8,169 nt of DNA from Paracoccaceae bacterium. GTDB taxonomy: Bacteria; Pseudomonadota; Alphaproteobacteria; Rhodobacterales; Rhodobacteraceae. Position numbers and translations under genes: made by a program. Positions 1-6,858 of this stretch are shown here, piece after piece; within the stretch, counting starts at the first letter, position 1; every line of letters begins with the position of its first letter. The DNA is taken from positions 1-8,169 of the forward strand of contig JALQTL010000161.1 of NCBI GenBank assembly GCA_023260935.1. Direction: 5' to 3'. Under the pieces are notes generated by a model that saw only the letters and a list, made by a program, of their open reading frames with translations, was not told the origin of the DNA and searched no databases.

Positions 1-926
1 ACCACATGCCCTGCCCCCACCGGAACAGGGGCGGGAAAGGCATCGGCGCAATCGGGCACGGCCAGCCTGCACCTTGTGCGGAACACACAGCCCGACGGCG
101 GCGCCAGCGGGCTTGGAATATCGCCCGGCAGGATTTCGCGGGCCTTGCGATGGCGGGGGTCTGGCTGCGGGATCGCAGACAGAAGCGCGCGGGTATAGGG
201 GTGGCGTGGGCTGTGATAGACCTGCCGCGCCGGCCCCACCTCGACGATCCGGCCCAGATACATCACGGCAATCTGGTCGCAGAGGTATTCAACCACCGAA
301 AGATCATGGGCGATGAACAACATCGTCAGCCCGCGCCTTTCGCGCAGTTCCATCAGCAGGTTCAGCACCTGCGCCTGAATCGACACATCCAGCGCCGAGA
401 CGCATTCATCGGCAACGATGAACTCGGGGTCCAGCGCAAGGGCACGCGCGATGCCGATGCGCTGTCTCTGGCCACCCGAAAATTCGTGCGGATAGCGGTT
501 GGCGGCATCCGGGGCCAGCCCCACTTCGGACAGCAGGTCAGCCACCTTGGCGCGGCGCTCCGCCTCGGTGCCGATGCCATGGGCGATCAGCCCTTCTGCC
601 ACGATCTGCCCGACCTTCAGGCGGGGATTCAGCGAAGAAACAGGATCCTGAAAGATCAGTTGCATCCGCCGGCGCATGCCGCGCATGGCGCGCGCATCCA
701 GACGGTTGATGTCGGTGCCATCCAGCATCGTCTGGCCCGCCGTGGGTTCGACAAGCCGCAGCAGCGTGCGCCCCAGCGTGGTCTTGCCAGATCCGCTTTC
801 GCCCACCAGCCCGGTGATAGACCCACGGGGGATATCCAGACTGACATCCGATACGGCGTGCACGGTGCCACGCGCGGTTGGAAAGGTCTTGCTCAGGCCG
901 CGCAGGCGCAGGAACGGGTCAGCCAT
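1..926 (-). CDS. ABC transporter ATP-binding protein, DppF/OppF type (3' end cut by window)
   Basis: This is the second cytoplasmic ATPase of a peptide/nickel/opine-type importer. It pairs with the ATPase just upstream to power transport. The frame is open from ATG at 926 to the window edge: 308 codons are visible against a usual 320-340 residues, so only the extreme C-terminus is missing. Visible motifs are Walker A GESGSGKT (residues 42-49), Q-loop FQDP (92-95), signature SGGQRQR (150-156), Walker B ending VADE (171-174) and H-loop His207. The C-terminal oligopeptide/dipeptide-type extension begins after about residue 235 (RHPYTRALL) and has cysteines 280, 286 and 293. Cys175 follows the catalytic Glu174 where Pro is commonest. 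From memory this DECVSALD variant recurs in alphaproteobacterial DppF proteins, so I treat it as natural. The start codon overlaps the upstream stop by 8 nt (ATGGCTGA), which implies translational coupling. Family is certain; substrate is unknown. Confidence 0.95.
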   Translation of the reverse strand, partial: MADPFLRLRGLSKTFPTARGTVHAVSDVSLDIPRGSITGLVGESGSGKTTLGRTLLRLVEPTAGQTMLDGTDINRLDARAMRGMRRRMQLIFQDPVSSLNPRLKVGQIVAEGLIAHGIGTEAERRAKVADLLSEVGLAPDAANRYPHEFSGGQRQRIGIARALALDPEFIVADECVSALDVSIQAQVLNLLMELRERRGLTMLFIAHDLSVVEYLCDQIAVMYLGRIVEVGPARQVYHSPRHPYTRALLSAIPQPDPRHRKAREILPGDIPSPLAPPSGCVFRTRCRLAVPDCADAFPAPVPVGAGHV

Positions 927-1917
927 GGGCCACCTCGGCGACAAGGGGGTGATGGCAGGCTACCTGCGTGCCCGGTCCCGCCGCGCGCAAGGCCACGGGC
1001 GCTTCGCATGCCGCATCGGCCCGGCCGCAGCGGGGGGCAAAGGCGCAGCCGGGGGGCAGCGCGGAAAGGGGGGGCACAACCCCGGGGATTGGCACCAGCA
1101 TGTCGCCCGGGGCACGGTCCGGGCGCGGGATCGATGCCATCAGGCCCCGCGTGTAATGATGCCCCGGCGCATCAAACAGCGGGCCCACATCACCCGCCTC
1201 GACGATGGCACCGGCATACATCACCGCCACGCTGTCGGCGATTTCCGCGACAACACCCAGATCATGGGTGATGAACAGGATCGACATGCCCATTTCCGCC
1301 TGCAAGCGCCGCATCAGATCCAGAATCTGCGCCTGAACGGTCACATCCAGCGCCGTGGTGGGTTCATCGGCGATCAGCAGGCGGGGGCGGCAGATCAGCG
1401 CAAGGGCGATCATCACCCGCTGCCGCATGCCACCAGACATCTCGTGCGGGTACTGATCCAGCCGGGTAGCGGCCGCGGGGATTTCCACCAGTTCCAGCAT
1501 CTCGATCACGCGGCGGCGGCGGGCGGCGGCATCCAGCCCTTCGTGCAGCAACAGCATTTCGCCGATCTGGTCCCCCACCGTGAACAGCGGGTTCAGCGAG
1601 GACATCGGTTCCTGAAAGATCATCGCCATCTCTGCCCCCCGCAGGCTGCGCCGCAGGCGGGCATCGACGCCCAGCAGATCGATCAACCGGCCATCCCGCG
1701 CCGCAAAGCGGATTCTGCCACCAAGGATGCGCGCATTCGATGCCAGAAGCCCCATGATCGCCAGCGACGATACCGATTTGCCAGACCCGCTTTCGCCCAC
1801 CAGCGCCAGTGTCTTGCCCGGGGCCACCTGAAATGACACATCGCGCAGGGCCGTGACCGTGCCTCCGTGCCCCTTGAAGCCGACCCGCAGGTTTTCGACG
1901 CCAAGAAGGGGTGTCAT
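919..1917 (-). CDS. ABC transporter ATP-binding protein, DppD/OppD type
   Basis: This is the first cytoplasmic ATPase of the importer, 332 residues, normal length for DppD/OppD. It should form the nucleotide-binding heterodimer with the DppF-like protein encoded next. Motifs in order are Walker A GESGSGKS (41-48), Q-loop FQEP (101-104), signature SGGMRQR (161-167), Walker B LLIADEP (180-186), H-loop His218 and the C-terminal oligopeptide-transporter extension from about residue 252 (HHYTRGLM). Cysteines 291, 297, 304 and 321 in that extension match a conserved four-Cys pattern reported to hold an iron-sulfur cluster in some homologues. I chose ATG at 1917 over an in-frame start at 1944 because it gives a 4-nt ATGA overlap with the amidohydrolase stop and sits just after a purine-rich GGAGGGG ribosome site. 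The protein then begins MTPLLGVENL, directly at the first ABC beta strand. Confidence 0.95.
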   Translation of the reverse strand: MTPLLGVENLRVGFKGHGGTVTALRDVSFQVAPGKTLALVGESGSGKSVSSLAIMGLLASNARILGGRIRFAARDGRLIDLLGVDARLRRSLRGAEMAMIFQEPMSSLNPLFTVGDQIGEMLLLHEGLDAAARRRRVIEMLELVEIPAAATRLDQYPHEMSGGMRQRVMIALALICRPRLLIADEPTTALDVTVQAQILDLMRRLQAEMGMSILFITHDLGVVAEIADSVAVMYAGAIVEAGDVGPLFDAPGHHYTRGLMASIPRPDRAPGDMLVPIPGVVPPLSALPPGCAFAPRCGRADAACEAPVALRAAGPGTQVACHHPLVAEVAHG

Positions 1918-3020
1918 TCCCCCCTCCGCCGGGCGGGTTGCCAATCCGCCCCGATCAGGGTGGCGACAGGTTCCAGCATGTGATCCAGCGTGGCATGGTT
2001 GCCAAGACTGTCGATCACGTCATGGCGCGCGCCATCCAGCCGGAACAGGGTGAAATCCGCCCGCTGCCCGACCTGTGGCACCGGCGTCAGGCCCATCGTC
2101 TCGCGCGGGTGGGTGGTGATGGCGGTGACGGTATCGTCAAAGGACAGCCCGACCGCCATCAGCTTCGATGCCGTCGTCGCCAGATCCTTCACCGCGTCAT
2201 GGATGTTGCGCAGATGCAGGTCGGTGGAAATCGACCAAGGCTTCAGCCCGTCGGCAATCGCCGCACGGGCCGTGGCAAAACAGAACGACGCCTGACCATG
2301 GCCGATGTCCATCCGAACGCCCTGATCCGACAGCCGCCGCGCCTGTTCGAACAGCGCCGCCGTATCGCGGATGGACCCTGCCTTCTTGCCGTTGAAACAG
2401 TGGGTGACAATGTCGCCGGGGGACAGGATGTCGAAAACCTCGTCGATCAGGGGCGGGGGTTCGCCCACATGCACCATCAGCGGCAGGCCGGTCATTTCCG
2501 CGATCCGCTTGGCGATCTTGGCCGGCGTGATGCCCCATGCGCCCACGATAACGCCCGAGGCGCGCACCTTCACGCCGCAGATCACGTCGCGGTTCGCCTC
2601 GATCACCGCAAGGGTGCGGTCGATGTCGATCGATCGCATGTCGATCAGTTCGGAAACCCTGTTGCAGGCCACCAGCCCGATGGAACCGATGTTCAGAAAG
2701 GCGCGAATGGTTTCGGCTGCCGGGTCGATCACATATTCGCGCAATCCGTGAAAATTCGCCTCTCCGGCCGAACCGGCATCGGCCATTGCCGTCACCCCAT
2801 GCGCCCGCCCGGCCTGTGCGGCACGGACCGAAATGTCGGTGCCGCCGTGCCAGACGTGTACATGCAGGTCACACCAGCCCGGCGACAGAAACTGCCCGCC
2901 GCAATCGACAACCCTTGCCCCCGGGGCGGCGACATCCTGCAATCGGCCATCCGCCCCCACATGCAGGGCATCGGCCTGCGGCATGGCGACGGCGCGAAAA
3001 TTGGTCAGGGTCAGCGCCAT
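1914..3020 (-). CDS. amidohydrolase/deacetylase family metallohydrolase
   Basis: This is a 368-residue amidohydrolase-superfamily enzyme, probably cytoplasmic since no signal peptide is visible. It resembles the dihydroorotase-like EF_0837/AHA_3915/Atu3266 group; as I recall, some members hydrolyse acetyl-(R)-mandelate-like esters. Visible metal-site candidates are HVH (His53, His55), Lys151 in a GVKVRAS context (the probable carboxylated bridging lysine), His184 in MVHVGE, His207 in VTHCFNGK and Asp267 in STDLH. A C-terminal RADFTLF segment returns to the small beta domain typical of the superfamily. ATG at 3020 was chosen because AAGGAG lies 8 nt upstream, whereas an in-frame TTG at 3026 lies only 2 nt from it. 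The gene follows the DppC-like stop by 2 nt and overlaps the next ATPase by 4 nt, so it is an integral operon member. It may cleave an N-acyl, amide, lactam or ester bond in the imported compound. The exact substrate is inference only. Confidence 0.9.
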   Translation of the reverse strand: MALTLTNFRAVAMPQADALHVGADGRLQDVAAPGARVVDCGGQFLSPGWCDLHVHVWHGGTDISVRAAQAGRAHGVTAMADAGSAGEANFHGLREYVIDPAAETIRAFLNIGSIGLVACNRVSELIDMRSIDIDRTLAVIEANRDVICGVKVRASGVIVGAWGITPAKIAKRIAEMTGLPLMVHVGEPPPLIDEVFDILSPGDIVTHCFNGKKAGSIRDTAALFEQARRLSDQGVRMDIGHGQASFCFATARAAIADGLKPWSISTDLHLRNIHDAVKDLATTASKLMAVGLSFDDTVTAITTHPRETMGLTPVPQVGQRADFTLFRLDGARHDVIDSLGNHATLDHMLEPVATLIGADWQPARRRGE

Positions 3021-3022
3021 GG

Positions 3023-3880
3023 TCAAAGCTCCTTCGAAAGTTTGGGGTCAAGCGCGTCGCGCAACCCGTCGCCCGTGATCTGCAGCGACAGGACCGAGAT
3101 GGAAATGGCAAGTCCGGGGAACAGGATCAGGAAGGCGGCGGTATCGATGTATTGCCGCCCTTCATTGATCATCGTGCCCCATGTCGGGATCGACGGGTCA
3201 ACCCCCACGCCAAGAAAGGACAGCCCCGCCTCGGCCAGCATGGCATAGGCGAAGATGAAGGTGGCCTGCACGATGACCGGAGAAACGATGTTGCGCAGCA
3301 CATGATTGCGGATGATGTAACCGGTGCCGGACCCCAGCGATCGCGCCGCCTCGACAAAGGCAAGTTCCCGGATCACCAGCGTGGACGCCCGGCTGATCCG
3401 CGCGAAGCGGGGCGCATAGACGATGGAAAGCGCCAGCATCACGTTGAAGACCGACCCGCCAAAGATCGACACAAGCGCGATGGCCAGCAGGATATCGGGG
3501 AAAGCCATCATCGCATCGACCAGACGTGACAGCGCCGCATCCAGCGGGCGCACAAAGCCTGCCAGAAGGCCCAGCGTGACCCCGATCAGCGTGGACAGCA
3601 CCGCCACCCCCAGCCCGATCAGCAGCGAAACCCGCCCGGCATGCAGCAGGCGCGAAAGGACATCGCGGCCATAGGCATCGGCGCCCAGCAGAAAGGCCCC
3701 GGAAGGCGGGGTCAGCCGCGCGCGCACCGACATCTTCGCCGGGTCTGCCGGCGAAATCACCGGCGCCAGAAGGCACAACACGACCACCGCAAGGAACACC
3801 AGAAAGGCCAGCAGAACACTGCGCCGGGCAAAGAGAAGCCGGGTGAACCCGGGTGTCATTGCAATGCTGCTGCCTGCCAT
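3023..3880 (-). CDS. ABC transporter permease, DppC type
   Basis: This is an inner-membrane permease of the importer, 285 residues. After a short cytoplasmic N-terminus with the RRSVLL stretch, a hydrophobic helix spans about residues 21-43. The OppC/DppC hallmark LLGADAYGRDVLSR follows at 64-77, then four or five further hydrophobic segments (about 83-109, 127-155, 199-226, 247-268). The ATPase-contact EAA loop is FVEAARSLGSG (175-185), and the typical ending GDGLRDALDPKL lies at 270-281. ATG at 3880 is preceded by GGGGAAG directly upstream and AAGGGG a few bases further. A second ATG seven codons in is possible but has no better ribosome site. The gene starts 15 nt after the DppB-like stop and ends 2 nt before the amidohydrolase. 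Confidence 0.94.
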   Translation of the reverse strand: MAGSSIAMTPGFTRLLFARRSVLLAFLVFLAVVVLCLLAPVISPADPAKMSVRARLTPPSGAFLLGADAYGRDVLSRLLHAGRVSLLIGLGVAVLSTLIGVTLGLLAGFVRPLDAALSRLVDAMMAFPDILLAIALVSIFGGSVFNVMLALSIVYAPRFARISRASTLVIRELAFVEAARSLGSGTGYIIRNHVLRNIVSPVIVQATFIFAYAMLAEAGLSFLGVGVDPSIPTWGTMINEGRQYIDTAAFLILFPGLAISISVLSLQITGDGLRDALDPKLSKEL

Positions 3881-3895
3881 CTTCCCCGCGCCCCT

Positions 3896-4837
3896 TCAGT
3901 ATTTCACGCGCCGGTCGATCACAGCGTAAAGCAGATCGACGGCAAGGTTGATGGCAACATACAAGGTGGCCACCACGATCAGCGTGCCCTGAATGACCGG
4001 GTAATCCCGCCGCAGAACCGAATTGACCACAAGGTTGCCCATGCCGGGCAGGTTGAACACACGTTCCGTCACCACCGCCCCCGAAACCAGCAAGGCAAAG
4101 GTCAGGCCAACCACGGTGACGATGGGAATGGCCGCGTTCTTCAGCGCGTGGCGCAAGATTACCCGCGCCTCACCCATGCCTTTCGACCGCGCGGTTCGGA
4201 TGTAATCCTCGCCCAGGACATCCAGCATGGAAGCGCGGGTAAAGCGCAGGATCAGCGCCGAATTGACGATACCCAGAACCAGCGACGGCAGCATCAGATG
4301 GCGCATCCGTTCCAGAAAACCGGCATCTGGCCCGCCATAGCCCGATGACGGGAACCAGCCCAGATCGGTGGCGAGGTAGCGCTGGAACAGCAAGCCCGTC
4401 CAGAACGATGGGACCGAGGCCGCCAGCATGGCCAGCGAAACTGCACCCTGATCCAGAAATGACCCGCGCCGGTAGGCGGCATAAATCCCGATCGGCGCCG
4501 CGATCATCACCGCGAACAAAAGCGAGAAAAGCGCAAGGAAAACAGTCGGCTCGGCCCTTTGCGCCAGAACCTGCGTCACTGGTTGGTTGAAGAAGATCGA
4601 CTGTCCCAGATCGCCCGTAACGGCCCCACCCAGAAAGGCCAGATATTGCAGGAAGATCGGGCGCTCCAACCCCAGCCGCTCACGCAAGGAAGCGGCATCG
4701 GCGGCGGTTGCGTCCGGGCCAAGCAGCAGGGCGGCGGGATCGCCGGGGGCAAGCCGCACGATCACGAAGGCAATCGTCAGAACGAAGAAAACCACAACGA
4801 CCAGACCGACCAGCCGTTTCAGCACATAGCGCCACAT
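3896..4837 (-). CDS. ABC transporter permease, DppB type
   Basis: This is the partner inner-membrane permease, 313 residues, full length for DppB/OppB/GsiC. It opens MWRYVLKRL with a first membrane helix at about 9-29 followed by the family motif RLAPGDPA (28-35). A large periplasmic loop contains LGLERPIFLQY (55-65) and GDLGQSIF (75-82). Later hydrophobic segments lie near 98-120, 131-153, 181-199, 235-257 and 284-306. The EAA loop reads DYIRTARSKGMGEARV (211-226), and FNLPGMGNL (261-269) is another DppB-family signature. The start ATG at 4837 has AAAGG about 9 nt upstream. It lies 61 nt after the binding-protein stop, beyond an intercistronic hairpin, so its expression is probably lower than that of the binding protein. 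Confidence 0.95.
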   Translation of the reverse strand: MWRYVLKRLVGLVVVVFFVLTIAFVIVRLAPGDPAALLLGPDATAADAASLRERLGLERPIFLQYLAFLGGAVTGDLGQSIFFNQPVTQVLAQRAEPTVFLALFSLLFAVMIAAPIGIYAAYRRGSFLDQGAVSLAMLAASVPSFWTGLLFQRYLATDLGWFPSSGYGGPDAGFLERMRHLMLPSLVLGIVNSALILRFTRASMLDVLGEDYIRTARSKGMGEARVILRHALKNAAIPIVTVVGLTFALLVSGAVVTERVFNLPGMGNLVVNSVLRRDYPVIQGTLIVVATLYVAINLAVDLLYAVIDRRVKY

Positions 4838-4859
4838 CTTCCAGACCTTTCACGCGCAT

Positions 4860-4886
4860 GCGCAGGCCGGCCATGCCGACCTGCGC
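4860..4886 (-). other. intercistronic stem-loop between binding protein and permease
   Basis: On the minus strand, GCGCAGGTCGGC is followed by loop ATG and GCCGGCCTGCGC. This gives a 12-bp stem with one G-U wobble and a 3-nt loop, starting 12 nt after the binding-protein stop. No U-tract follows, so it is not a canonical terminator. In related importers, hairpins at this position protect the upstream binding-protein mRNA and reduce downstream message. That role is inferred here. Confidence 0.75.
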
Positions 4887-4898
4887 GATCTTGTCCCG

Positions 4899-6416
4899 TC
4901 AGGGCCGGGCTGCGTTCCAGAACGCGGGCCAGGGTGACAGGTTCACACCCGTCAGGCCTTTGCGCTGACCTTGCAGGGCGGCAAAGCTGCCTGTCTTGAT
5001 GAAGCCCACATCATCCATCAGATACCCCTGAAGCTGGCCGAACAGATCCAGCCGCTTGGCCGTATCCGTTTCCGTTGTGAAGGCGGCAAGCACGGCATCC
5101 TTTTCCGAATTGGCCCAGCCAAGGCGCGAGGTGGAAAAGTAAAGGTCCGTCAGCGCAGGTTCCGGCAGAAAGGGCGAATGGGTAATGTAGATATCCCACA
5201 GTGCCGGGTCGTTGCGCTGCTGGCCAAGGGTGGCCCAATCCACAACGTTCATATCCACGGTGAAACCGGCTGCCTCAAGCGCGATCTTGGCAACCTCGGC
5301 CATCTTGAAGTGGAACTCATACTGGCGCGACGTCAGGATGCGCAGCGGGGTTCCGTCGTATCCGGCAGCCTTCAGGTATTCCGCCGCCCTGGCGGGATCA
5401 TTAATGTTGTAAAGCTCTGTCCCGTTCGTGACATGCCACGGCCAGCCTTCGGGATACATGGCGGCTTCGGTGGCAAAGAACTTGTCGTCGCCAAAGGCCG
5501 CGAACATCATGTCGTCGAACGGCAGGGCCGCTTGCAGCGCCTTGCGGATGTCGCGGTTGGTCAGCAGGCCAGCCTTGTGGTTGATCGCCCAGACCGGCCA
5601 GCCAAACCCGTCCAGCAGCACGGGATCTGCCGCATCGCTGGCCGCGATCCGGTCATAGGCTTCGACAGGCAGGCCATCGGCATAGTCGAACTGACCCGAA
5701 AGCAAGCCTTCGACCCGCGTGTTGGCATCGGGAACCGGCACGAAGCGCAGTTCATCGACAAGGGCGGCACGCGCGCCTGCCGTGCCGCTCGCGGGTTCGC
5801 TGCGCGGCTTGTAGCCATCAAAGCGGGCCAGCTGGATGTACTGGTCCGGCTTGTGATCGACCAGCCGATAAGGGCCGGTGCCGACAATCGCCCCAAGCGT
5901 TTCGCCCAGAACCTCCTGAGGATAGACCGCGGCGGCAGAATTCGAGAAGGCCAGCAGTGACAGCAGCGGGGCATAGGGGGCGTTCAGCGAAATCTGAACC
6001 GTCAGCGGGTCCACCGCGGTGATCGCCTCGATCCGGTCCGCCACGCCCTTGCCGCGGGTGGCCTGCGTTTTCCACCGCTCCAGCGAGGCCACGACATCGG
6101 CACTGTCCATCGCTGAACCATCATGGAAGGTGATGCCGTCACGCAGGCGGATAAGATAGGTTTTCCCGTCCGCCGAAATCTCGGGCAGGCTTTCGGCCAG
6201 CAGCGGCGCCACGTTCCAGCTGCTGTCAAAGGTGTACAGCGTCTCGACAAAGTGCTGGGTGACAATGCTGACAACATCCTGCGTGGACATCATCGGGTCC
6301 AGCGACTGGGGTTCGCCAATGATGGCAATGTCAAGTGATGTCTGCGACAGCGCGGGCCCCGCGATGGCCGTTCCCATCAGCAAGGTTGCAGCAGCCATAA
6401 GCCTGAATGTTCGCAC
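4899..6416 (-). CDS. periplasmic solute-binding protein, family 5 (DppA/OppA type)
   Basis: This is the substrate-capturing periplasmic protein of the importer, 505 residues, usual length for the SBP_bac_5 family. The N-terminus is a Sec signal peptide: RTFR, a hydrophobic core (about 7-20), then PALS before Gln25, with cleavage likely after Ser24. There is no lipobox cysteine, so it should be soluble in the periplasm. Family marks are IIGEPQSLDP (32-41), LRDGITFHDG with SADVVASLERW (91-115) and GTGPYRLV (179-186). The start is GTG at 6416, because GGGAGG ends 5 nt upstream and the signal peptide begins there. An in-frame ATG at 6482 would add 22 residues before the signal and has no such site. 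This is the first gene of the operon. Family 5 proteins bind peptides, opines, nickel-chelates, sugars and other ligands, so the ligand cannot be assigned. Confidence 0.95.
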   Translation of the reverse strand: MRTFRLMAAATLLMGTAIAGPALSQTSLDIAIIGEPQSLDPMMSTQDVVSIVTQHFVETLYTFDSSWNVAPLLAESLPEISADGKTYLIRLRDGITFHDGSAMDSADVVASLERWKTQATRGKGVADRIEAITAVDPLTVQISLNAPYAPLLSLLAFSNSAAAVYPQEVLGETLGAIVGTGPYRLVDHKPDQYIQLARFDGYKPRSEPASGTAGARAALVDELRFVPVPDANTRVEGLLSGQFDYADGLPVEAYDRIAASDAADPVLLDGFGWPVWAINHKAGLLTNRDIRKALQAALPFDDMMFAAFGDDKFFATEAAMYPEGWPWHVTNGTELYNINDPARAAEYLKAAGYDGTPLRILTSRQYEFHFKMAEVAKIALEAAGFTVDMNVVDWATLGQQRNDPALWDIYITHSPFLPEPALTDLYFSTSRLGWANSEKDAVLAAFTTETDTAKRLDLFGQLQGYLMDDVGFIKTGSFAALQGQRKGLTGVNLSPWPAFWNAARP

Positions 6417-6421
6417 GGTGA

Positions 6422-6427
6422 CCTCCC
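6422..6427 (-). promoter_or_regulatory. ribosome binding site fixing the GTG start of the binding protein
   Basis: The minus strand reads GGGAGG here, 5 nt before GTG at 6416. This near-perfect Shine-Dalgarno sequence is the reason for choosing the GTG over the upstream ATG at 6482. Confidence 0.8.
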
Positions 6428-6436
6428 TAATAGTGG

Positions 6437-6489
6437 AATATGGTTCTTTATTGTGATATAAGCAATGCACAGGATCCGCCACAGGTCAA
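6437..6489 (-). promoter_or_regulatory. candidate promoter region of the importer operon
   Basis: This is an AT-rich island in an otherwise GC-rich stretch, immediately upstream of the first operon gene. One arrangement is TTGCTT (6465-6460), a 17-nt spacer, then CATATT (6442-6437), giving a leader of about 15 nt ahead of the GTG. Alternatively, TTGACC (6489-6484) is a good -35, but the hexamers 16-18 nt further on (such as ATTGCT) are poor. I cannot decide between them from sequence. Confidence 0.35.
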
Positions 6490-6709
6490 GCCTGCCTTGG
6501 AACATGCCGGAGCGGGGGCCGGGTTTTGGGCGGGCTCGGCGATGGGATCGGGGCGGCTTCGGAAAGCCCTGACAGTCTGCGCAAAAGCGGCCCCTTATTT
6601 GGAAAGATACAACCTTCCAAGGTAATACCAGCAAGCGGTCGCATATGGGGTTGGTCAAGGGGCCGACGTGCAGGTCACTTCGGGGACGTGACGTGGGCCC
6701 GCCCGCATG

Positions 6710-6737
6710 CCCCGCTGCCCCGGTTGCCCCTGGCCCC
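6710..6737 (-). other. potential G-quadruplex (four GGGG tracts)
   Basis: On the minus strand there are four exact GGGG runs separated by loops of 3 (CCA), 5 (CAACC) and 4 (CAGC) bases. This fits the standard intramolecular quadruplex pattern. It lies about 290 nt upstream of the operon start codon on the operon's coding strand. Function is unknown, and GC-rich DNA can form such runs by chance. Confidence 0.5.
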
Positions 6738-6858
6738 GGCACGACGCAGCTTTCAAAGGACAATGCCGCACGCCCGCCTTACCTGCCGACTCGGACAATC
6801 CCTCAGTACGCGAATCGCTGGAGAACAGTTTGCGCAAAGTAGCCCCGCAAGCGTTACC

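Noticed and set aside
779..1810. Near-identical segments around 783-806 and 1778-1801 as a direct repeat
   Set aside because: These are the Walker A regions of two paralogous ATPase genes, so similarity is explained by protein homology.
1918..1944. Upstream in-frame start at 1944 for the DppD-like ATPase
   Set aside because: It adds nine residues not expected in the family. The ATG at 1917 has both the ATGA overlap and the better ribosome site.
6..3248. Long plus-strand open frames opposite the ATPase and amidohydrolase genes (6-1271, 676-1836, 1911-3248)
   Set aside because: They lie antisense to genes with clear motifs, are rich in His, Arg, Gln and Pro, carry no domain signature, and arise from GC-rich codon bias.
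4971..5960. 329-codon plus-strand frame opposite the solute-binding protein
   Set aside because: It is antisense to a gene with a signal peptide, family motifs and ribosome site, and shows no recognisable motif or start signal of its own.
6417..6482. Upstream ATG at 6482 as start of the binding protein
   Set aside because: It would place 22 non-hydrophobic residues before the signal peptide and lacks the GGGAGG site that precedes GTG at 6416.
6599..6620. TTGGAA/TTCCAA stem-loop as a terminator or small RNA element
   Set aside because: Six A/T-leaning base pairs, no T-run and no surrounding RNA-like structure.
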